Source: Paraburkholderia sp. BL23I1N1
GTDB taxonomy: Bacteria; Pseudomonadota; Gammaproteobacteria; Burkholderiales; Burkholderiaceae
Length of the DNA: 64,000 nucleotides
Assembly: GCF_003610295.1 (NCBI RefSeq)
Contig: NZ_RAPV01000001.1
Location: forward strand, 992,001 to 1,056,000
Direction: 5' to 3'
Shown: one piece after another, positions 25,740 through 36,677 of the stretch
How positions within the stretch are numbered: the first letter of the stretch is position 1
Layout: each line of letters opens with the position of its first letter
The notes under the pieces: generated by a model
The model's database searches: none
Told to the model about the DNA's origin: nothing
Seen by the model: the letters and a program-made list of their open reading frames with translations, nothing else
Translations under genes and position numbers: made by a program

Positions 25740-28364
25740 ATGAAAGCCGCCGAAATCCGCGAGAAATTCCTCAAGTTCTTCGAATCGAAGGGCCATACGA
25801 TCGTTCGCTCGTCGAGCCTTGTGCCCGGCAACGACCCGACACTGCTCTTCACCAATTCGGGAATGGTGCAGTTCAAAGATGTGTTCCTCGGCGCGGAATC
25901 GCGTCCGTATTCGCGCGCCACGACCGCGCAGCGCAGCGTGCGCGCCGGCGGCAAGCACAACGATCTGGAAAACGTCGGCTACACCGCGCGTCACCACACG
26001 TTTTTTGAAATGCTGGGCAACTTCTCGTTCGGCGACTACTTCAAGCGCGACGCGATCCACTACGCTTGGGAGTTGCTGACGGGCGTGTACCAGCTGCCGA
26101 AAGACAAGCTGTGGGTCACCGTCTATCACGAAGACGACGAAGCGCACGACATCTGGGCCAAGGAAGTGGGCGTGCCGGTCGAGCGGATCATCCGCATCGG
26201 CGACAACAAGGGCGCGCGCTACGCGTCGGACAACTTCTGGCAGATGGCCGACGTCGGCCCGTGCGGCCCGTGCTCGGAAATCTTCTACGATCACGGCCCG
26301 GACGTGTGGGGCGGCCCCCCGGGGTCTCCTGAGGAAGACGGCGACCGCTACATCGAGATCTGGAATCTCGTGTTCATGCAGTTCAGCCGCGACGCGCAAG
26401 GCAATATGACGCCGCTGCCCAAGCAGTGCGTCGATACGGGCATGGGTCTCGAGCGTATTGCCGCGGTTCTGCAGCACGTGCACAGCAACTACGAGATCGA
26501 CCTGTTCCGGGCGCTCATCAAGGCCGCGGGCCGCGAAACCGGCGTGGCCGATCTGACGAACAACTCGCTGAAGGTGATTGCCGATCACATCCGCGCCTGC
26601 TCGTTCCTGATCGTCGACGGTGTGATTCCGGGCAACGAAGGCCGCGGCTACGTGCTGCGCCGAATCGTGCGCCGCGCGATCCGCCACGGCTACAAGCTGG
26701 GCAAGAAGGGTTCGTTCTTCCATCGCATGGTGCCGGACCTCGTCGCGCAAATGGGCGGCGCCTATCCGGAACTGAAGGACGCGGAGCAACGCGTGATCGA
26801 CGTGCTGCGTCAGGAAGAAGAGCGCTTCTTCGAGACCATCGAGCATGGCATGTCGATTCTCGAAAGCGCGCTGGCCGATCTGGATGCGAAGGGCGGCAAG
26901 ACGCTCGACGGCGAACTCGCATTCAAGCTGCACGACACCTATGGCTTCCCGCTCGATCTGACGGCGGACGTGTGCCGCGAACGCGAAGTGACGGTCGACG
27001 AGGCCGCCTTCGACGAAGCGATGGCGCGTCAGCGCGAACAGGCTCGTGCGGCCGGCAAGTTCAAGATGGCGCAGGGTCTCGAATATTCGGGCGCCAAGAC
27101 CACGTTCCACGGTTATGAAGAAATCATCTTCGACGACGCGAAAGTGATCGCGCTGTATGTCGACGGCGCGTCGGTCAAAGAAGTCAGCAACGGCCAGCAG
27201 GCGGTCGTAGTGCTCGACCACACGCCGTTTTACGCAGAGTCGGGCGGCCAGGTGGGCGACCAGGGTGTGCTGGCTAACGCGAGCGTGCGTTTTGCGGTCA
27301 CCGATACGTTGAAGGTGCAGGCGGACGTGGTCGGTCATCACGGCACCCTCGAGCAGGGCACGCTGAAGGTCGGCGACGTCGTGAAGGCGGAAATCGATGC
27401 GGTGCGTCGTGCCCGCACGGAGCGCAATCACTCGGCCACCCACCTGATGCACAAGGCGCTGCGCGAAGTGCTCGGCTCGCATGTGCAGCAGAAGGGCTCG
27501 CTGGTCGATGCAGACAAGACCCGTTTCGACTTCGCGCACAACGCGCCCATGACCGACGAGCAGATCCGTCAGGTCGAAGCGATCGTCAACGCGGAAGTGC
27601 TGTCGAACGCGCCGGGCATTGTGCGCGTCATGCCGTTCGACGAAGCGGTGAAGGGCGGCGCAATGGCGCTGTTCGGCGAAAAGTACGGCGACGAAGTGCG
27701 CGTGCTCGACCTCGGTTTCTCGCGCGAGTTGTGCGGCGGTACGCACGTGCATCGCACGGGCGACATCGGCCTCTTCAAGATCGTGATGGAAGGCGGTGTG
27801 GCTGCCGGTATTCGTCGCGTGGAAGCGATCACGGGCGATAACGCCGTGCGCTTCGTGCAGGACCTCGACGCGCGGATCAATGCGGCCGCGGCCGTGTTGA
27901 AGGCGCAGCCGTCGGAGCTCACGCAGCGGATCGTGCAGGTGCAGGATCAGGTGAAGTCGCTGGAGAAGGAACTGAGCGCGTTGAAGTCGAAGATGGCGTC
28001 GAGCCAGGGCGACGAGCTTGCCGGTCAGGCAATCGAAGTGGCCGGCGTCCACGTGTTGGCTGCAACGCTCGAAGGCGCGGACGTGAAAACGCTGCGCGAG
28101 ACGGTCGACAAGCTGAAGGACAAGCTCAAGAGCGCGGCGATCGTGCTGGCCTCGGTCGAGGGTGGCAAGGTGAGTCTGATCGCCGGTGTCACGGCGGATG
28201 CCAGCAAGAAGGTCAAAGCCGGTGAACTGGTCAACTTCGTTGCGCAGCAAGTCGGCGGCAAGGGTGGCGGGCGGCCGGACATGGCACAAGCCGGCGGCAC
28301 CGAGCCGGCGAATCTGCCTGCGGCGCTGGCAGGCGTGAAGGGTTGGGTCGAAGCCCAGCTTTAA
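25740..28364 (+). CDS. alaS: Alanyl-tRNA synthetase
   Basis: 874 aa, full length. Class II catalytic domain at the N-terminus ([30 protein letters not shown]), editing domain with the zinc-binding set [11 protein letters not shown] and [13 protein letters not shown] (about 560-675), and a C-terminal coiled coil plus C-Ala domain ending [11 protein letters not shown]. It charges tRNA-Ala and clears mischarged Ser and Gly. A 948-codon open frame on the opposite strand is a codon-bias shadow. Confidence 0.97.
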   Translation: MKAAEIREKFLKFFESKGHTIVRSSSLVPGNDPTLLFTNSGMVQFKDVFLGAESRPYSRATTAQRSVRAGGKHNDLENVGYTARHHTFFEMLGNFSFGDYFKRDAIHYAWELLTGVYQLPKDKLWVTVYHEDDEAHDIWAKEVGVPVERIIRIGDNKGARYASDNFWQMADVGPCGPCSEIFYDHGPDVWGGPPGSPEEDGDRYIEIWNLVFMQFSRDAQGNMTPLPKQCVDTGMGLERIAAVLQHVHSNYEIDLFRALIKAAGRETGVADLTNNSLKVIADHIRACSFLIVDGVIPGNEGRGYVLRRIVRRAIRHGYKLGKKGSFFHRMVPDLVAQMGGAYPELKDAEQRVIDVLRQEEERFFETIEHGMSILESALADLDAKGGKTLDGELAFKLHDTYGFPLDLTADVCREREVTVDEAAFDEAMARQREQARAAGKFKMAQGLEYSGAKTTFHGYEEIIFDDAKVIALYVDGASVKEVSNGQQAVVVLDHTPFYAESGGQVGDQGVLANASVRFAVTDTLKVQADVVGHHGTLEQGTLKVGDVVKAEIDAVRRARTERNHSATHLMHKALREVLGSHVQQKGSLVDADKTRFDFAHNAPMTDEQIRQVEAIVNAEVLSNAPGIVRVMPFDEAVKGGAMALFGEKYGDEVRVLDLGFSRELCGGTHVHRTGDIGLFKIVMEGGVAAGIRRVEAITGDNAVRFVQDLDARINAAAAVLKAQPSELTQRIVQVQDQVKSLEKELSALKSKMASSQGDELAGQAIEVAGVHVLAATLEGADVKTLRETVDKLKDKLKSAAIVLASVEGGKVSLIAGVTADASKKVKAGELVNFVAQQVGGKGGGRPDMAQAGGTEPANLPAALAGVKGWVEAQL

Positions 28365-28443
28365 TTCGGACTTGATTGGGCTATACGGGGCGCTAATGTT
28401 TTTTGCGTCCCGTGTGGCCCAAGTTGTTTTTACCCTGGTCTGA

Positions 28444-29355
28444 TCAGGCAACGCCTACCGGCGCATCGGCAGGTAACTTCACCGCTTCCTCTCCCGACAC
28501 CAGCGTTTGCCGCAGCGCATTGAGCGCGGACGAAAAATGCCCCCGCCGCCAGACGAGCAGCGTCTCGATCACGCCAATATCGGGAAGCTCATGAACCGTA
28601 ATATTGCTCGCATCGGTTTGCAGATCGAGCACTGATCGCGGCGCCACGGCCACTCCCGCGCCTGCGGCGACACACGCCACGATCGCGTGATATGAGCCGA
28701 GCTCCAAAACGCGAGCCGGCCTCACCCCATGCTCCAGATACCACCTCTCGATGTACGCCCGGTAAGCGCACCCTCGCTCGAACGCAATCAGCGTCGATAA
28801 AGCGATATCCCGCACGTCGTGAATTGGCCGATGCCCTCGCGGCGATAGCATCACCAGTTCTTCGCGAAAAACCGGCACTGTTTCGAATAACTCGCCGAGC
28901 GCGGCGGGATCGGGCGGCGTCGCCACCAAGGCCGCATCCACTTCGAATTCGCGGACCCGCTCGATCAGCTTGCCGGTCGTGCCGGTTTCGAGTTCAAGCG
29001 CGACATCCGGCCACTGCTGGTGATAACGCGCGAGCAAGCCGGGCAGGCGTGTCGCCGCGACGCTTTCCATCGTGCCCAAACGCAAGCGCCCACTCGGACG
29101 ATCCTCGCGCACCGCATGGCGCGCCTCGTCGGCGAGTGCGAGCAGGCGCTCCGCGTAGGGCAGCAGCGTCTCGCCGGCCGGCGTCAAAACGAGGCGCCGG
29201 CCGTCGCGAATGAACAGGTCGGTGCCCAATTGCACCTCGAGCTGTTTGATACGCGTCGTGACGTTCGACTGCACGCGATTGAGCTTGGCAGCGGCGCGTG
29301 TCACGCCGTTTTCGCGCACGACAGCACGAAAAATGGTCAAGGCAGCGAGATCCAT
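28444..29355 (-). CDS. LysR family transcriptional regulator
   Basis: 303 aa. N-terminal winged helix-turn-helix (MDLAALTIFRAVVRENGVTR, RVQSNVTTRIKQLEVQLG) and a C-terminal PBP2-type effector domain (from about 90; GRLRLGTMESVAATRLPGLL). The start at 29355 has GAGAGA upstream and matches the family's N-terminus; the open frame continues 35 codons further without family residues. Divergent from the MFS gene across 118 AT-rich bp, the classical arrangement for a regulator controlling its neighbour and itself. Confidence 0.9.
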   Translation of the reverse strand: MDLAALTIFRAVVRENGVTRAAAKLNRVQSNVTTRIKQLEVQLGTDLFIRDGRRLVLTPAGETLLPYAERLLALADEARHAVREDRPSGRLRLGTMESVAATRLPGLLARYHQQWPDVALELETGTTGKLIERVREFEVDAALVATPPDPAALGELFETVPVFREELVMLSPRGHRPIHDVRDIALSTLIAFERGCAYRAYIERWYLEHGVRPARVLELGSYHAIVACVAAGAGVAVAPRSVLDLQTDASNITVHELPDIGVIETLLVWRRGHFSSALNALRQTLVSGEEAVKLPADAPVGVA

Positions 29356-29473
29356 GATTCTCTCTCGGTGATGATTGATATCCGAATTATTCATTTTTTG
29401 TGATTGAAAGGTCAAGCTAATATGGATTGAAGAAACCGGTGACCGCCGGCCCGAATCCATTTACTGTCTGCTC
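29356..29473. promoter_or_regulatory. Divergent control region of LysR / MFS pair
   Basis: 118 bp, clearly AT-richer than its flanks (about 29360-29430). It must hold both promoters and the LysR site; several T-N11-A arrangements fit, so no single operator can be named. Confidence 0.5.
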
Positions 29474-30769
29474 ATGAACGATCTCGCTTCCAGCGCGCAC
29501 GACACCTCTGCCGAATCCCACGCCGCCCGCCGTGCGGCGCTTGCCTGCATGGTGACCTTGGCCGTGGCGCTCGGGATTGGGCGTTTTGCGTTCACCCCGC
29601 TGTTGCCGCTGATGCTTCACGGCAGCGCCTCCGGCCAGCCTCAACTCGATATCCAGCATGGCGGCTGGCTCGCCTCGTTCAACTACGCGGGCTATTTCGT
29701 CGGTGCGGTCGCTTGCGCGGCGCTGCGGGTCGAGCCGCCGCGCATGGTGCGTGCGGGGCTCGTGGCGACGGTCTTGCTGACGCTGGCGATGGGCGTGACA
29801 AACCAGTTCTGGATTTGGGCTGTCGTACGCTTCGTCGCGGGTGCGGTCAGCGCCTGGACCTTCGTGTTCGCCTCGCAGTGGGGCTTGCGGCGCCTCGCCG
29901 AACTCGGCGCGCACGGGTGGAGCGGGGTGATTTACACGGGCCCGGGCGTGGGCATTGTCGGGACGGGATTGCTGGTCAGCGCTGCGGGCAGCTTCGGCGC
30001 AACGGCCGGCTGGATCGGTTTCGGGCTTGTCGCGGCGGTGCTTTCGATCCTGGTTTGGCCGGTGTTCGCGAGCGTGGCCCATATCGCGCCACGAGGCGCG
30101 GCGCTTGCCGCGGGCGGCACAACCGCTGCCGTCCATGCGAGTAAAACCCCCGCGGCCGGCCAACACGCCCGCACAAGCAATGTCCCGCACCGCGCCGACG
30201 CCTTCTGGCTAGTCCTGCTCTACGGCGTGCCCGGCTTCGGCTACATCATCACCGCGACGTTCCTGCCGGTGATCGCGCGCCACGCGCTGCCAGGCTCGTC
30301 CTGGCCCGATCTGTTCTGGCCGATGTTTGGCGCGGCCTTGATCGTCGGTGCCTTGTGCGCGGCACGCCTGCCGGTGCATTGGGACAACCGCACGCTGCTC
30401 GCCGGTTGCTATGTGCTGCAAGCCGGCGGCATTGCGCTCGGTATCGTCTGGCCCACAGCAGGCGGCTTTTCGCTTGGCAGCATCCTGATCGGCCTGCCAT
30501 TTACGGCAATCACCCTGTTCGCGATGCGCGAAGCGCGGCGTCTGCGCGGCGACCATGCGGCCGGTCTGATGGGCTATGCGACCGCGGCCTATGGCGTGGG
30601 CCAGATCGTCGGTCCGCTGGTGGCCGCACCGATAGCGGAACATACGGGGTCTTTTTCGCCGGCTTTGTGGCTCGCGGCGGGGGCGTTGCTGCTGGGCGCC
30701 GCCGGCCTGATCATCGTGGCACGCATGCCGCGTGGCCGCGGCCGCATGCCCGATTGCGGTCGCAACTAA
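29474..30769 (+). CDS. YbfB/YjiJ family MFS transporter
   Basis: 431 aa with about 12 hydrophobic helices. The opening VTLAVALGIGRFAFTPLLPL and GGWLASFNYAGYFVGAV are typical of the YbfB/YjiJ group of the major facilitator superfamily; a basic/Ala-rich cytoplasmic loop (about 205-235) separates the two halves. Substrate unknown. Likely regulated by the divergent LysR protein. Confidence 0.85.
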   Translation: MNDLASSAHDTSAESHAARRAALACMVTLAVALGIGRFAFTPLLPLMLHGSASGQPQLDIQHGGWLASFNYAGYFVGAVACAALRVEPPRMVRAGLVATVLLTLAMGVTNQFWIWAVVRFVAGAVSAWTFVFASQWGLRRLAELGAHGWSGVIYTGPGVGIVGTGLLVSAAGSFGATAGWIGFGLVAAVLSILVWPVFASVAHIAPRGAALAAGGTTAAVHASKTPAAGQHARTSNVPHRADAFWLVLLYGVPGFGYIITATFLPVIARHALPGSSWPDLFWPMFGAALIVGALCAARLPVHWDNRTLLAGCYVLQAGGIALGIVWPTAGGFSLGSILIGLPFTAITLFAMREARRLRGDHAAGLMGYATAAYGVGQIVGPLVAAPIAEHTGSFSPALWLAAGALLLGAAGLIIVARMPRGRGRMPDCGRN

Positions 30770-30889
30770 CGGTCTTTCTCAGTCTTTCTCACACAAATAC
30801 CCAACCGAAAAACAAATAACCCACCGGCGCACTAAAATGACCGCTTTCCCGTCATCTCAGCGCGCCTGTCGCCGGACGCGCCGCCAGCC

Positions 30890-31921
30890 ATGCAGCATTT
30901 CGCGTCCGACAACTATGCCGGCATCTGTCCCGAAGCGCTCGCCGCGCTGACCGCCGCCAACAACAGCGGCCACGAGCCGGCTTATGGCGACGACTCCTGG
31001 ACCAACCAGGTGTGCGACCGTCTGCGGGATCTGTTCCAGACCGATTGCGAAGTGTTCTTCGTGTTCAACGGCACCGCCGCCAATTCGCTGGCGCTGGCGT
31101 CGCTGTGCCAGTCCTATCACTCGGTGATCTGCCATGAACTTGCGCACATCGAAACCGATGAATGCGGCGGCCCTGAGTTCTTCTCCGGCGGCTCGAAGCT
31201 GCTGACCGCACCGGGCGTCGGCGGCAAACTCACGCCGGATGCGATCGAAGCGGTTGTCACGCGCCGCGCCGATATTCACTACCCGAAGCCGAAGGTCATC
31301 ACGCTGACTCAGTCGACGGAAGTAGGCACCGTCTACACAGTGGAGGAAGTGCGCGCGATCGCGGCGATCGCCAAACGGCGTCATCTGAAAGTGCATATGG
31401 ACGGCGCGCGGTTCGCGAACGCGGTCGCGGCGCTCGACGTGCATCCATCCGAGATCACGTGGCGCGCGGGCGTCGACGTGTTGTGCTTCGGCGGGACCAA
31501 GAACGGTTTGCCGGTCGGTGAGGCCGTGGTGTTCTTCGACCGCTCGCTCGCCGACGATTTCGCCTACCGTCTGAAGCAGGCCGGCCAGCTCGCCTCGAAA
31601 ATGCGCTTCATCTCCGCGCCGTGGCTCGGTCTGCTGGATAACGACGTCTGGCTGCGCAACGGGCGTCATGCGAATGCGATGGCGGAATTGCTGCAAACGC
31701 GGTTGCAGGAAATCCCCGGCGTGAGCATCATGTTTCCGCGAGAATCGAACGCGGTCTTCGCGCAATTGCCCGCGCAGGCCGCCAAGGCAATGCGTGCGCG
31801 CGGCTGGAAGTTCTACGAGTTCATCGGCGCGGGCGGTTGCCGGCTGATGTGCGCCTGGGACACGCAGCCGGAAACCGTCGAGCGTTTCGCCGCGGACGTG
31901 CGCGAATTGTGCGTGGCATAA
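30890..31921 (+). CDS. ltaE: Low-specificity L-threonine aldolase
   Basis: 343 aa. PLP fold-type I enzyme cleaving threonine or allo-threonine to glycine and acetaldehyde. The PLP lysine is in CFGGTKNGLPVGEAVVFF (about 205), the cofactor-binding Asp/Arg are in VHMDGARFANAVAAL, and the N-terminus has DNYAGICPEALAAL and YGDDSWTN. It heads a close run of same-strand genes (Nudix 64 bp on, then thioesterase). Confidence 0.92.
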   Translation: MQHFASDNYAGICPEALAALTAANNSGHEPAYGDDSWTNQVCDRLRDLFQTDCEVFFVFNGTAANSLALASLCQSYHSVICHELAHIETDECGGPEFFSGGSKLLTAPGVGGKLTPDAIEAVVTRRADIHYPKPKVITLTQSTEVGTVYTVEEVRAIAAIAKRRHLKVHMDGARFANAVAALDVHPSEITWRAGVDVLCFGGTKNGLPVGEAVVFFDRSLADDFAYRLKQAGQLASKMRFISAPWLGLLDNDVWLRNGRHANAMAELLQTRLQEIPGVSIMFPRESNAVFAQLPAQAAKAMRARGWKFYEFIGAGGCRLMCAWDTQPETVERFAADVRELCVA

Positions 31922-31985
31922 ACCCGCGCTGCGTTCGAGTTCGAACACGATAATCAGATACAAGACATAAGACGACCCACTCGCC

Positions 31986-32516
31986 ATGACCGAATACCGA
32001 TTTTGTCCGCGCTGCGCTACGCCTTTGATCGAGCGCGCCGATGCCGAACACGAAGGCAGCCGGGTCCGCCAGACCTGTCCCGATACGGAATGCGGCTACG
32101 TCCACTGGAACAATCCGCTGCCGGTGGTGGCCGCGATCGTCGAATACGAGGGCAAGATTCTGCTCGCACGCAACGCCGCGTGGCCGGAAGGCATGTTCGC
32201 GTTGATCACCGGCTTTCTGGAAAACGGCGAGACCCCGGAAGAGGGCATTGCCCGCGAAGTGCTGGAAGAAACCTCGCTGCACGCGGAGACGGTCGAGTTG
32301 ATCGGCGTGTACGAATTCATCCGCAAAAACGAACTGATCATCGCGTATCACGTGAAGGCGTACGGGACGGTCGCGCTGTCGCCGGAATTGCTCGAATACC
32401 GGTTGATCGAACCGGCCAAATTGCGTCCGTGGCGTGCGGGCACCGGTCAGGCGCTTGGCGAATGGATGCGGCGGCGCGGCTTGCCGTTCGAGTTTGTCGA
32501 AAAACCGGGGCAATAA
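31986..32516 (+). CDS. Nudix hydrolase with N-terminal zinc ribbon (NudC-like)
   Basis: 176 aa. Zinc ribbon CPRCATPL...CPDTECGYVHWNNP (residues 7-42) and a Nudix box GFLENGETPEEGIAREVLEE (about 80-100). The zinc ribbon plus short downstream domain resembles the C-terminal half of NADH pyrophosphatase/decapping NudC, though the SQPWPFPxS signature of true NudC is not present, so the substrate is uncertain. Its stop is 3 bp before the next start, so it is translationally linked to the thioesterase. Confidence 0.88.
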   Translation: MTEYRFCPRCATPLIERADAEHEGSRVRQTCPDTECGYVHWNNPLPVVAAIVEYEGKILLARNAAWPEGMFALITGFLENGETPEEGIAREVLEETSLHAETVELIGVYEFIRKNELIIAYHVKAYGTVALSPELLEYRLIEPAKLRPWRAGTGQALGEWMRRRGLPFEFVEKPGQ

Positions 32517-32519
32517 GCG

Positions 32520-32969
32520 ATGAATAAACCCGTACCCGCAGCGCGCAGCGCCTACCCGCATTTTCTGCCGATCACCACGCGCTGGATGGACAACGACGTC
32601 TACGGCCACGTCAACAACGTCGTCTATTACAGCTACTTCGACACCGTGGTGAACGAGTATCTGATCCGCGCCGGCGTGCTCGACTTCGAGCATGGCGCGA
32701 CGATCGGCCTCGTGGTCGAGACGCATTGCAATTACTTCGCACCACTGGTGTTTCCGGAGCGGGTCGAAGCGGGCCTGCGGGTGGTGCGGCTCGGCACCTC
32801 GAGCGTGCGCTACGAAGTGGGCCTCTTCAAGGAGGGCGAGGATCAACCCGCCGCTCAGGGTCATTTCGTGCACGTGTATGTGGATCGCGTCACGCGTCGT
32901 CCGGTGAGCTTGCCCGCCGACTTGCGCGCGGCGCTCGAACCGCTGAGCGTCGCCGTGCAGGCGGAATAG
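32520..32969 (+). CDS. Acyl-CoA thioesterase, hotdog fold (4HBT/FadM-YbgC type)
   Basis: 149 aa. The catalytic Asp is in [20 protein letters not shown] (residues about 20-40), the hallmark of 4-hydroxybenzoyl-CoA thioesterase-like enzymes. It hydrolyses acyl-CoA; the chain is unknown. It lies 3 bp after the Nudix gene and 4 bp before the broken liv permease, so the operon probably once continued into the transporter genes. Confidence 0.88.
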   Translation: MNKPVPAARSAYPHFLPITTRWMDNDVYGHVNNVVYYSYFDTVVNEYLIRAGVLDFEHGATIGLVVETHCNYFAPLVFPERVEAGLRVVRLGTSSVRYEVGLFKEGEDQPAAQGHFVHVYVDRVTRRPVSLPADLRAALEPLSVAVQAE

Positions 32970-33320
32970 GCGCGTGCAGTCGTTCGTCATCAATCTGCTC
33001 AATGGTGTCAGTTACGGCCTGCTGCTGTTCATTTTGTCGGCGGGCTTGACACTGATTTTCAGCATGCTCGGCGTGCTGAATTTCGCACACGCGAGCTTTT
33101 ACATGCTCGGCGCGTACGTCGGCTTTTCGGTGGCGGCGCATGCGGGTTTCTGGAGTGCGCTGGTGATCGCGCCGCTGATCGTCGGCGTGATCGGCGCGGC
33201 GCTGGAGCGCTCGCTGCTGCGCCGTGTGCGTGTGCACGGTCATCTCCCCGAGTTGCTGCTGACTTTCGGCGCCGCGTATCTGCTCGGCGAACTCGTTAAG
33301 CTCGGTTGGGGCCTGAGTCC

Positions 33321-34786
33321 CAGCCCTTTCAAGGTCTTTGCGCGGCAAACCTGGTAACCTGGCGACCTGTTCAAGGACGATGGGTACGAAGGGATGTTTG
33401 ACGAGGTGATGAAGCGTTTCGAGCAGCAGGCACCGGTATGCGTGATGGCACGCCTGGCACTGCAGAGAGCCCTCGCACCGCAATGGGTCGACGAGGTGTT
33501 TGCCGAGCATCGGCTGCGGCAATATCCACGGGAATTGCTGTTCTCGACGGTGGTGGAACTGATGACGCTGGTGTCGCTGGGACTGAGTCCGTCGCTGCAC
33601 GCTGCGGCGACGCAGACGAAGCACCTACCGGTGTCGCTGGCCGCGCTGTACGAGAAGCTCAACCGCACCGAACCCGCGATCCTGCGTGCCCTGGTACAGG
33701 GCAGCGCCCAGCGTCTGGAGCCGGTGCTGGCGGCGTGGCCATGCCAGGCTAGCCTGCCCGGCTGGCGTGTGCGTGTGCTTGATGGCAATCACCTGCCGGC
33801 CAGTGAGAAGCGGCTGGCAGCGCTGCGCGAACAGCGGGCGCGTTGCCCGGGCATGCTCTGGTCGTCTACGAGCCGGATCTGGGTCTGGTCACGGATCTGA
33901 TCGCTGTTGAGGATGCGCACGCGCAGGAGCGTTCCGCGGTGGCCCCGCTGCTCGAATGTGCCGGCCCGGGCGAGCTGTGGCTGGCCGACCGGAATTTCTG
34001 TACCAGCACGATCCTGCTGGGCTGGCATCAGGCACAGGCCAGCTTCATCGTGCGCGAACATGGCCGCAACAGCCCGCCGCTTGCCAGTAGTGGGCCATGG
34101 GTGGACGCTGCGCGCATCGAGACCGGACAGGTGCGTGAGCAACGCATTGACCTGAAGTCCGGGCTGCAGGGCTGGCGGCGCATCGAACTGCAGCTGGACC
34201 AGCCTACCGATGCGGGAGACACGGTGATCAGGCTGTGGAGCAATCTGCCTGCCGCGGTAGGCGCACACGAGATCGCCCGGCTGTACCGCAAGCGCTGGCG
34301 TATCGAAGGCATGTTCCAGCGACTCGAGTCGGTCCTGCATAGCGAGATCCGCACCCTGGGGCATCCACGTGCCGCGCTGCTGGGTTTTACCGTCGCGGTG
34401 CTGGCGTACAACGTGCTGGCCACGCTCAAGCGCAGTGTTCAAACTGCCCATGCTGCAGCCGATGAAACCGATGCAGCGCCAACGGAGGTCTCGACGTATT
34501 ACCTTGCTGTGCAGATTCGCACCCAGTATGAGGGCATGCTCATCGCGCTGCCGCCGGATGAATGGTCGCACTGGAGCGATGCCACGCCCGATGTGATTGC
34601 CGGCAAACTGCTCGAGCTGGCACGATGCGTCGACCCAGCCTAGGTACGCACACGCAGGCGTGGTCCCAAGACCCGCAAACGCGCCCCCTATGTCGAAGGT
34701 GCAGTAGCCCGTGCCCATCACAGTACAGCCCGCCTGCTTAAGCGCGCCAAGGGCGGGACATCTTGATCAAGACCTTGAAAGGGCTG
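33321..34786 (+). mobile_element. IS4-family insertion sequence
   Basis: 1466 bp with perfect 16-bp terminal inverted repeats (CAGCCCTTTCAAGGTC at both ends) and an 11-bp target duplication GGCCTGAGTCC (33310-33320 and 34787-34797), both usual for IS4. It is inserted in the livH-like gene in the same direction. Confidence 0.95.
33394..34643 (+). pseudogene. IS4 family transposase, frameshifted
   Basis: Two overlapping frames give one IS4 DDE transposase: an N-terminal part from 33394 (DUF4372/helix-turn-helix-like region, first catalytic Asp in RVRVLDGNHLPASEKRL) and a C-terminal part to 34643 (VVYEPDLGLVTDLIAVEDA, ELWLADRNFCTS with the second Asp, and YRKRWRIEGMFQRLE, the Y-R-E signature). 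The shift is near 33838-33843, where one base is missing in GCGCGTTGCCCGGG. No slippery heptamer is present, so I read it as a mutation; the IS can move only with help in trans. Confidence 0.85.
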
Positions 34787-35387
34787 GGCCTGAGTCCGCT
34801 GAGCGCCACCGTTCTGGCCGCGCTTGACGGGCCGTTGTTCACGGTCTACGGCGCGGCCTTCGCGCGCGATCGGGCCTTCATGATGGCGGTGTCGCTCGCG
34901 ATGCTGGCGGTGCTCTACGCGGTGCTGCGCGTGTCGAAGGCGGGCTTGAACGTGCGCGCCGCGCTCACGCATGCGAGCGCTGTCGAGGCGCTCGGCCATA
35001 ACGTGCCGCGCGTGTTCACCGGCGTATTTGCGGCGGGCACAGCGCTCGCCGCGCTCGCCGGCGTGATCGGCGCGCCGCTCTTCGTAATCGAACCGGCGAT
35101 GGCGGAGTCGCTCGGCTCGATCGTGTTCGTGGCGGTGGTGGTGGTGATCGGCGGGCTAGGCTCGCTGAGCGGGGCGCTGGCGGCGTCGCTGATTGTCGGT
35201 TGCGTGCAGACTTTTGCGGTGGCGAGCGACGTGTCGTTGGGCGATCTCACCGCGCCGTTCGGCGCCGAACTGCCGGCCGCATGGGACGCGCTCACGCTCG
35301 CGCAACTCGCGCCGCTGATTCCCTATCTGCTGCTGGTCGCGATGCTGGCGTTGCGCCCGCGTCGACTGTTCGGACGGCGTGACGATC

Positions 35388-36677
35388 ATGCGTGAGCCGC
35401 TCGAAACGCTCGCTGTGCCGGCGGCCACGTCTCGCTCAATGTTGTTCAGGTTCGCGCCGTGGCTCGCGCTCGTCCTGTTCCTCGCCGTGCCGCCCTTTGT
35501 CTGGCCGCAAAGTTGGTCGCTCGCCTATCTTGCGCAGACCGCGACGATGATCGTGTTCGCGCTCTCCTACAACCTGCTGCTTGGTGAAACCGGCTTGCTG
35601 TCCTTTGGCCATGCCGCTTATTCCGGCCTCGGCGCGCTCATCGCTGCACACGTGTTCAATCGCATTGGCGTGCCATTGGTGCTGTTGCCGTTGATCGGCG
35701 GCCTCGGCGGCGCGCTGTGCGGGGTCCCGTTCGGTTTCGTGTCGACGCGGCGTGCCGGGACGGCTTTCGCGATGATCACGCTCGGCATCGGCGAACTCGT
35801 CGCGGCGGCGGCGTGGACGCTGCCCGACTGGTTTGGCGGCGAAGCCGGCGTGCCGATCGATCGCGCGAGCGGGCCGGTGCTCGCAAGCTGGAGCTTCGGC
35901 CCGGCGCGCGAGGCGTATGCGCTGATCGCGCTGTGGTGCGTGCTGGCAAGCGTGGCGATGTTCGCGCTGTCGCGCACACCGTTCATGCGGCTCGCGAACG
36001 CCGTGCGCGACAACCCTGCGCGCGCCGCGGCGATCGGTTGCCATCCGCGCCGCATCCGCTATGGCGTGGTGGTGATGTCGGCGTTTTTTGCGGGGATCGC
36101 GGGCACCCTGGGGCTGATCAATGTCGAACTGGTGTCGACGGAAAGCGTCGGCATGATGCGCTCGGGCGCAGTGCTGATCACGACGGTGATCGGCGGCACG
36201 GCGGCATTTTTCGGGCCGGTCGCAGGGGCGATCGTCCTGACATTTTTCAGCGTCGCGGTGGCGAGCGTCACGCGGGCCTGGCTGTTCTATCTTGGGCTGT
36301 TCTTCATTGTGGTCGTGGTGGTGTCGCCGGATGGGCTTGCGGGCTTCGTGCAGTGGCACGCGGCCCGTGTCGCCGCTTACGGTTGGCGCGTGTGCAGCAA
36401 GGCATATCTATGGAGTGCGGCCTCGGCGGTTCTGTGGACGCTGGCCGCCGTACTCGCAGTGCAGTGGGCGTACGCCGTGCAATTCGGCGCGGACGACGGT
36501 GCGTCTTTCAACGTCATCGGCGTGCTGCTTGAGACGGCCTCGCCGCATTTTTGGCTCGGCGTTGCGGTGTTTATGCTGGCCGCGCTAGGGGCACTCGCTG
36601 CGCACTATGCGCTTCGCGCGCAAGCGCGTCTCGCCGTTCGCGTCCGTGCTACGCCGACTATCGGAGACGCGCGATGA
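35388..36677 (+). CDS. LivM-type branched-chain amino-acid ABC permease
   Basis: 429 aa from ATG 35388 (a GTG 9 bp upstream is also possible). About 10 helices; the family core is LSYNLLLGETGLLSFGHAAY and the coupling-helix region ANAVRDNPARAAAIGCHPRR near residue 205. It is longer than the usual 320-360 aa because of an extra C-terminal region with two more helices. It overlaps the livH remnant by 8 bp and livG by 4 bp, so it belongs to the same operon. The frame is intact but its partner permease is disrupted. Confidence 0.88.
   Translation: MREPLETLAVPAATSRSMLFRFAPWLALVLFLAVPPFVWPQSWSLAYLAQTATMIVFALSYNLLLGETGLLSFGHAAYSGLGALIAAHVFNRIGVPLVLLPLIGGLGGALCGVPFGFVSTRRAGTAFAMITLGIGELVAAAAWTLPDWFGGEAGVPIDRASGPVLASWSFGPAREAYALIALWCVLASVAMFALSRTPFMRLANAVRDNPARAAAIGCHPRRIRYGVVVMSAFFAGIAGTLGLINVELVSTESVGMMRSGAVLITTVIGGTAAFFGPVAGAIVLTFFSVAVASVTRAWLFYLGLFFIVVVVVSPDGLAGFVQWHAARVAAYGWRVCSKAYLWSAASAVLWTLAAVLAVQWAYAVQFGADDGASFNVIGVLLETASPHFWLGVAVFMLAALGALAAHYALRAQARLAVRVRATPTIGDAR

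Larger units (their letters stand above)
32974..35395 (+). pseudogene. Branched-chain amino-acid-type ABC permease (LivH), split by an IS4 element
   Basis: The GTG-started 5' part (32974-33320) encodes MQSFVINLLNGVSYGLLLFI and further helices; the 3' part (34787-35395) continues at LSATVLAALDGPLFTVYGAA and ends in the LivH-like C-terminus. Removing 33321-34786 and one copy of the 11-bp duplication restores one continuous frame of about 317 codons reading LVKLGWGLSPLSATVL across the junction. The gene is therefore a recent knock-out. LivH is one of two membrane subunits of HAAT-family importers. Confidence 0.92.

Noticed and set aside
25605..28451. 948-codon open frame on the strand opposite alaS
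   Set aside because: alaS is unambiguous with all motifs; the antisense frame is a product of GC-rich codon bias and its translation is low in structure (Arg/His/Val-rich).
33838..33843. Programmed -1 frameshift in the IS4 transposase
   Set aside because: No slippery heptamer or downstream structure; a single-base deletion explains it.
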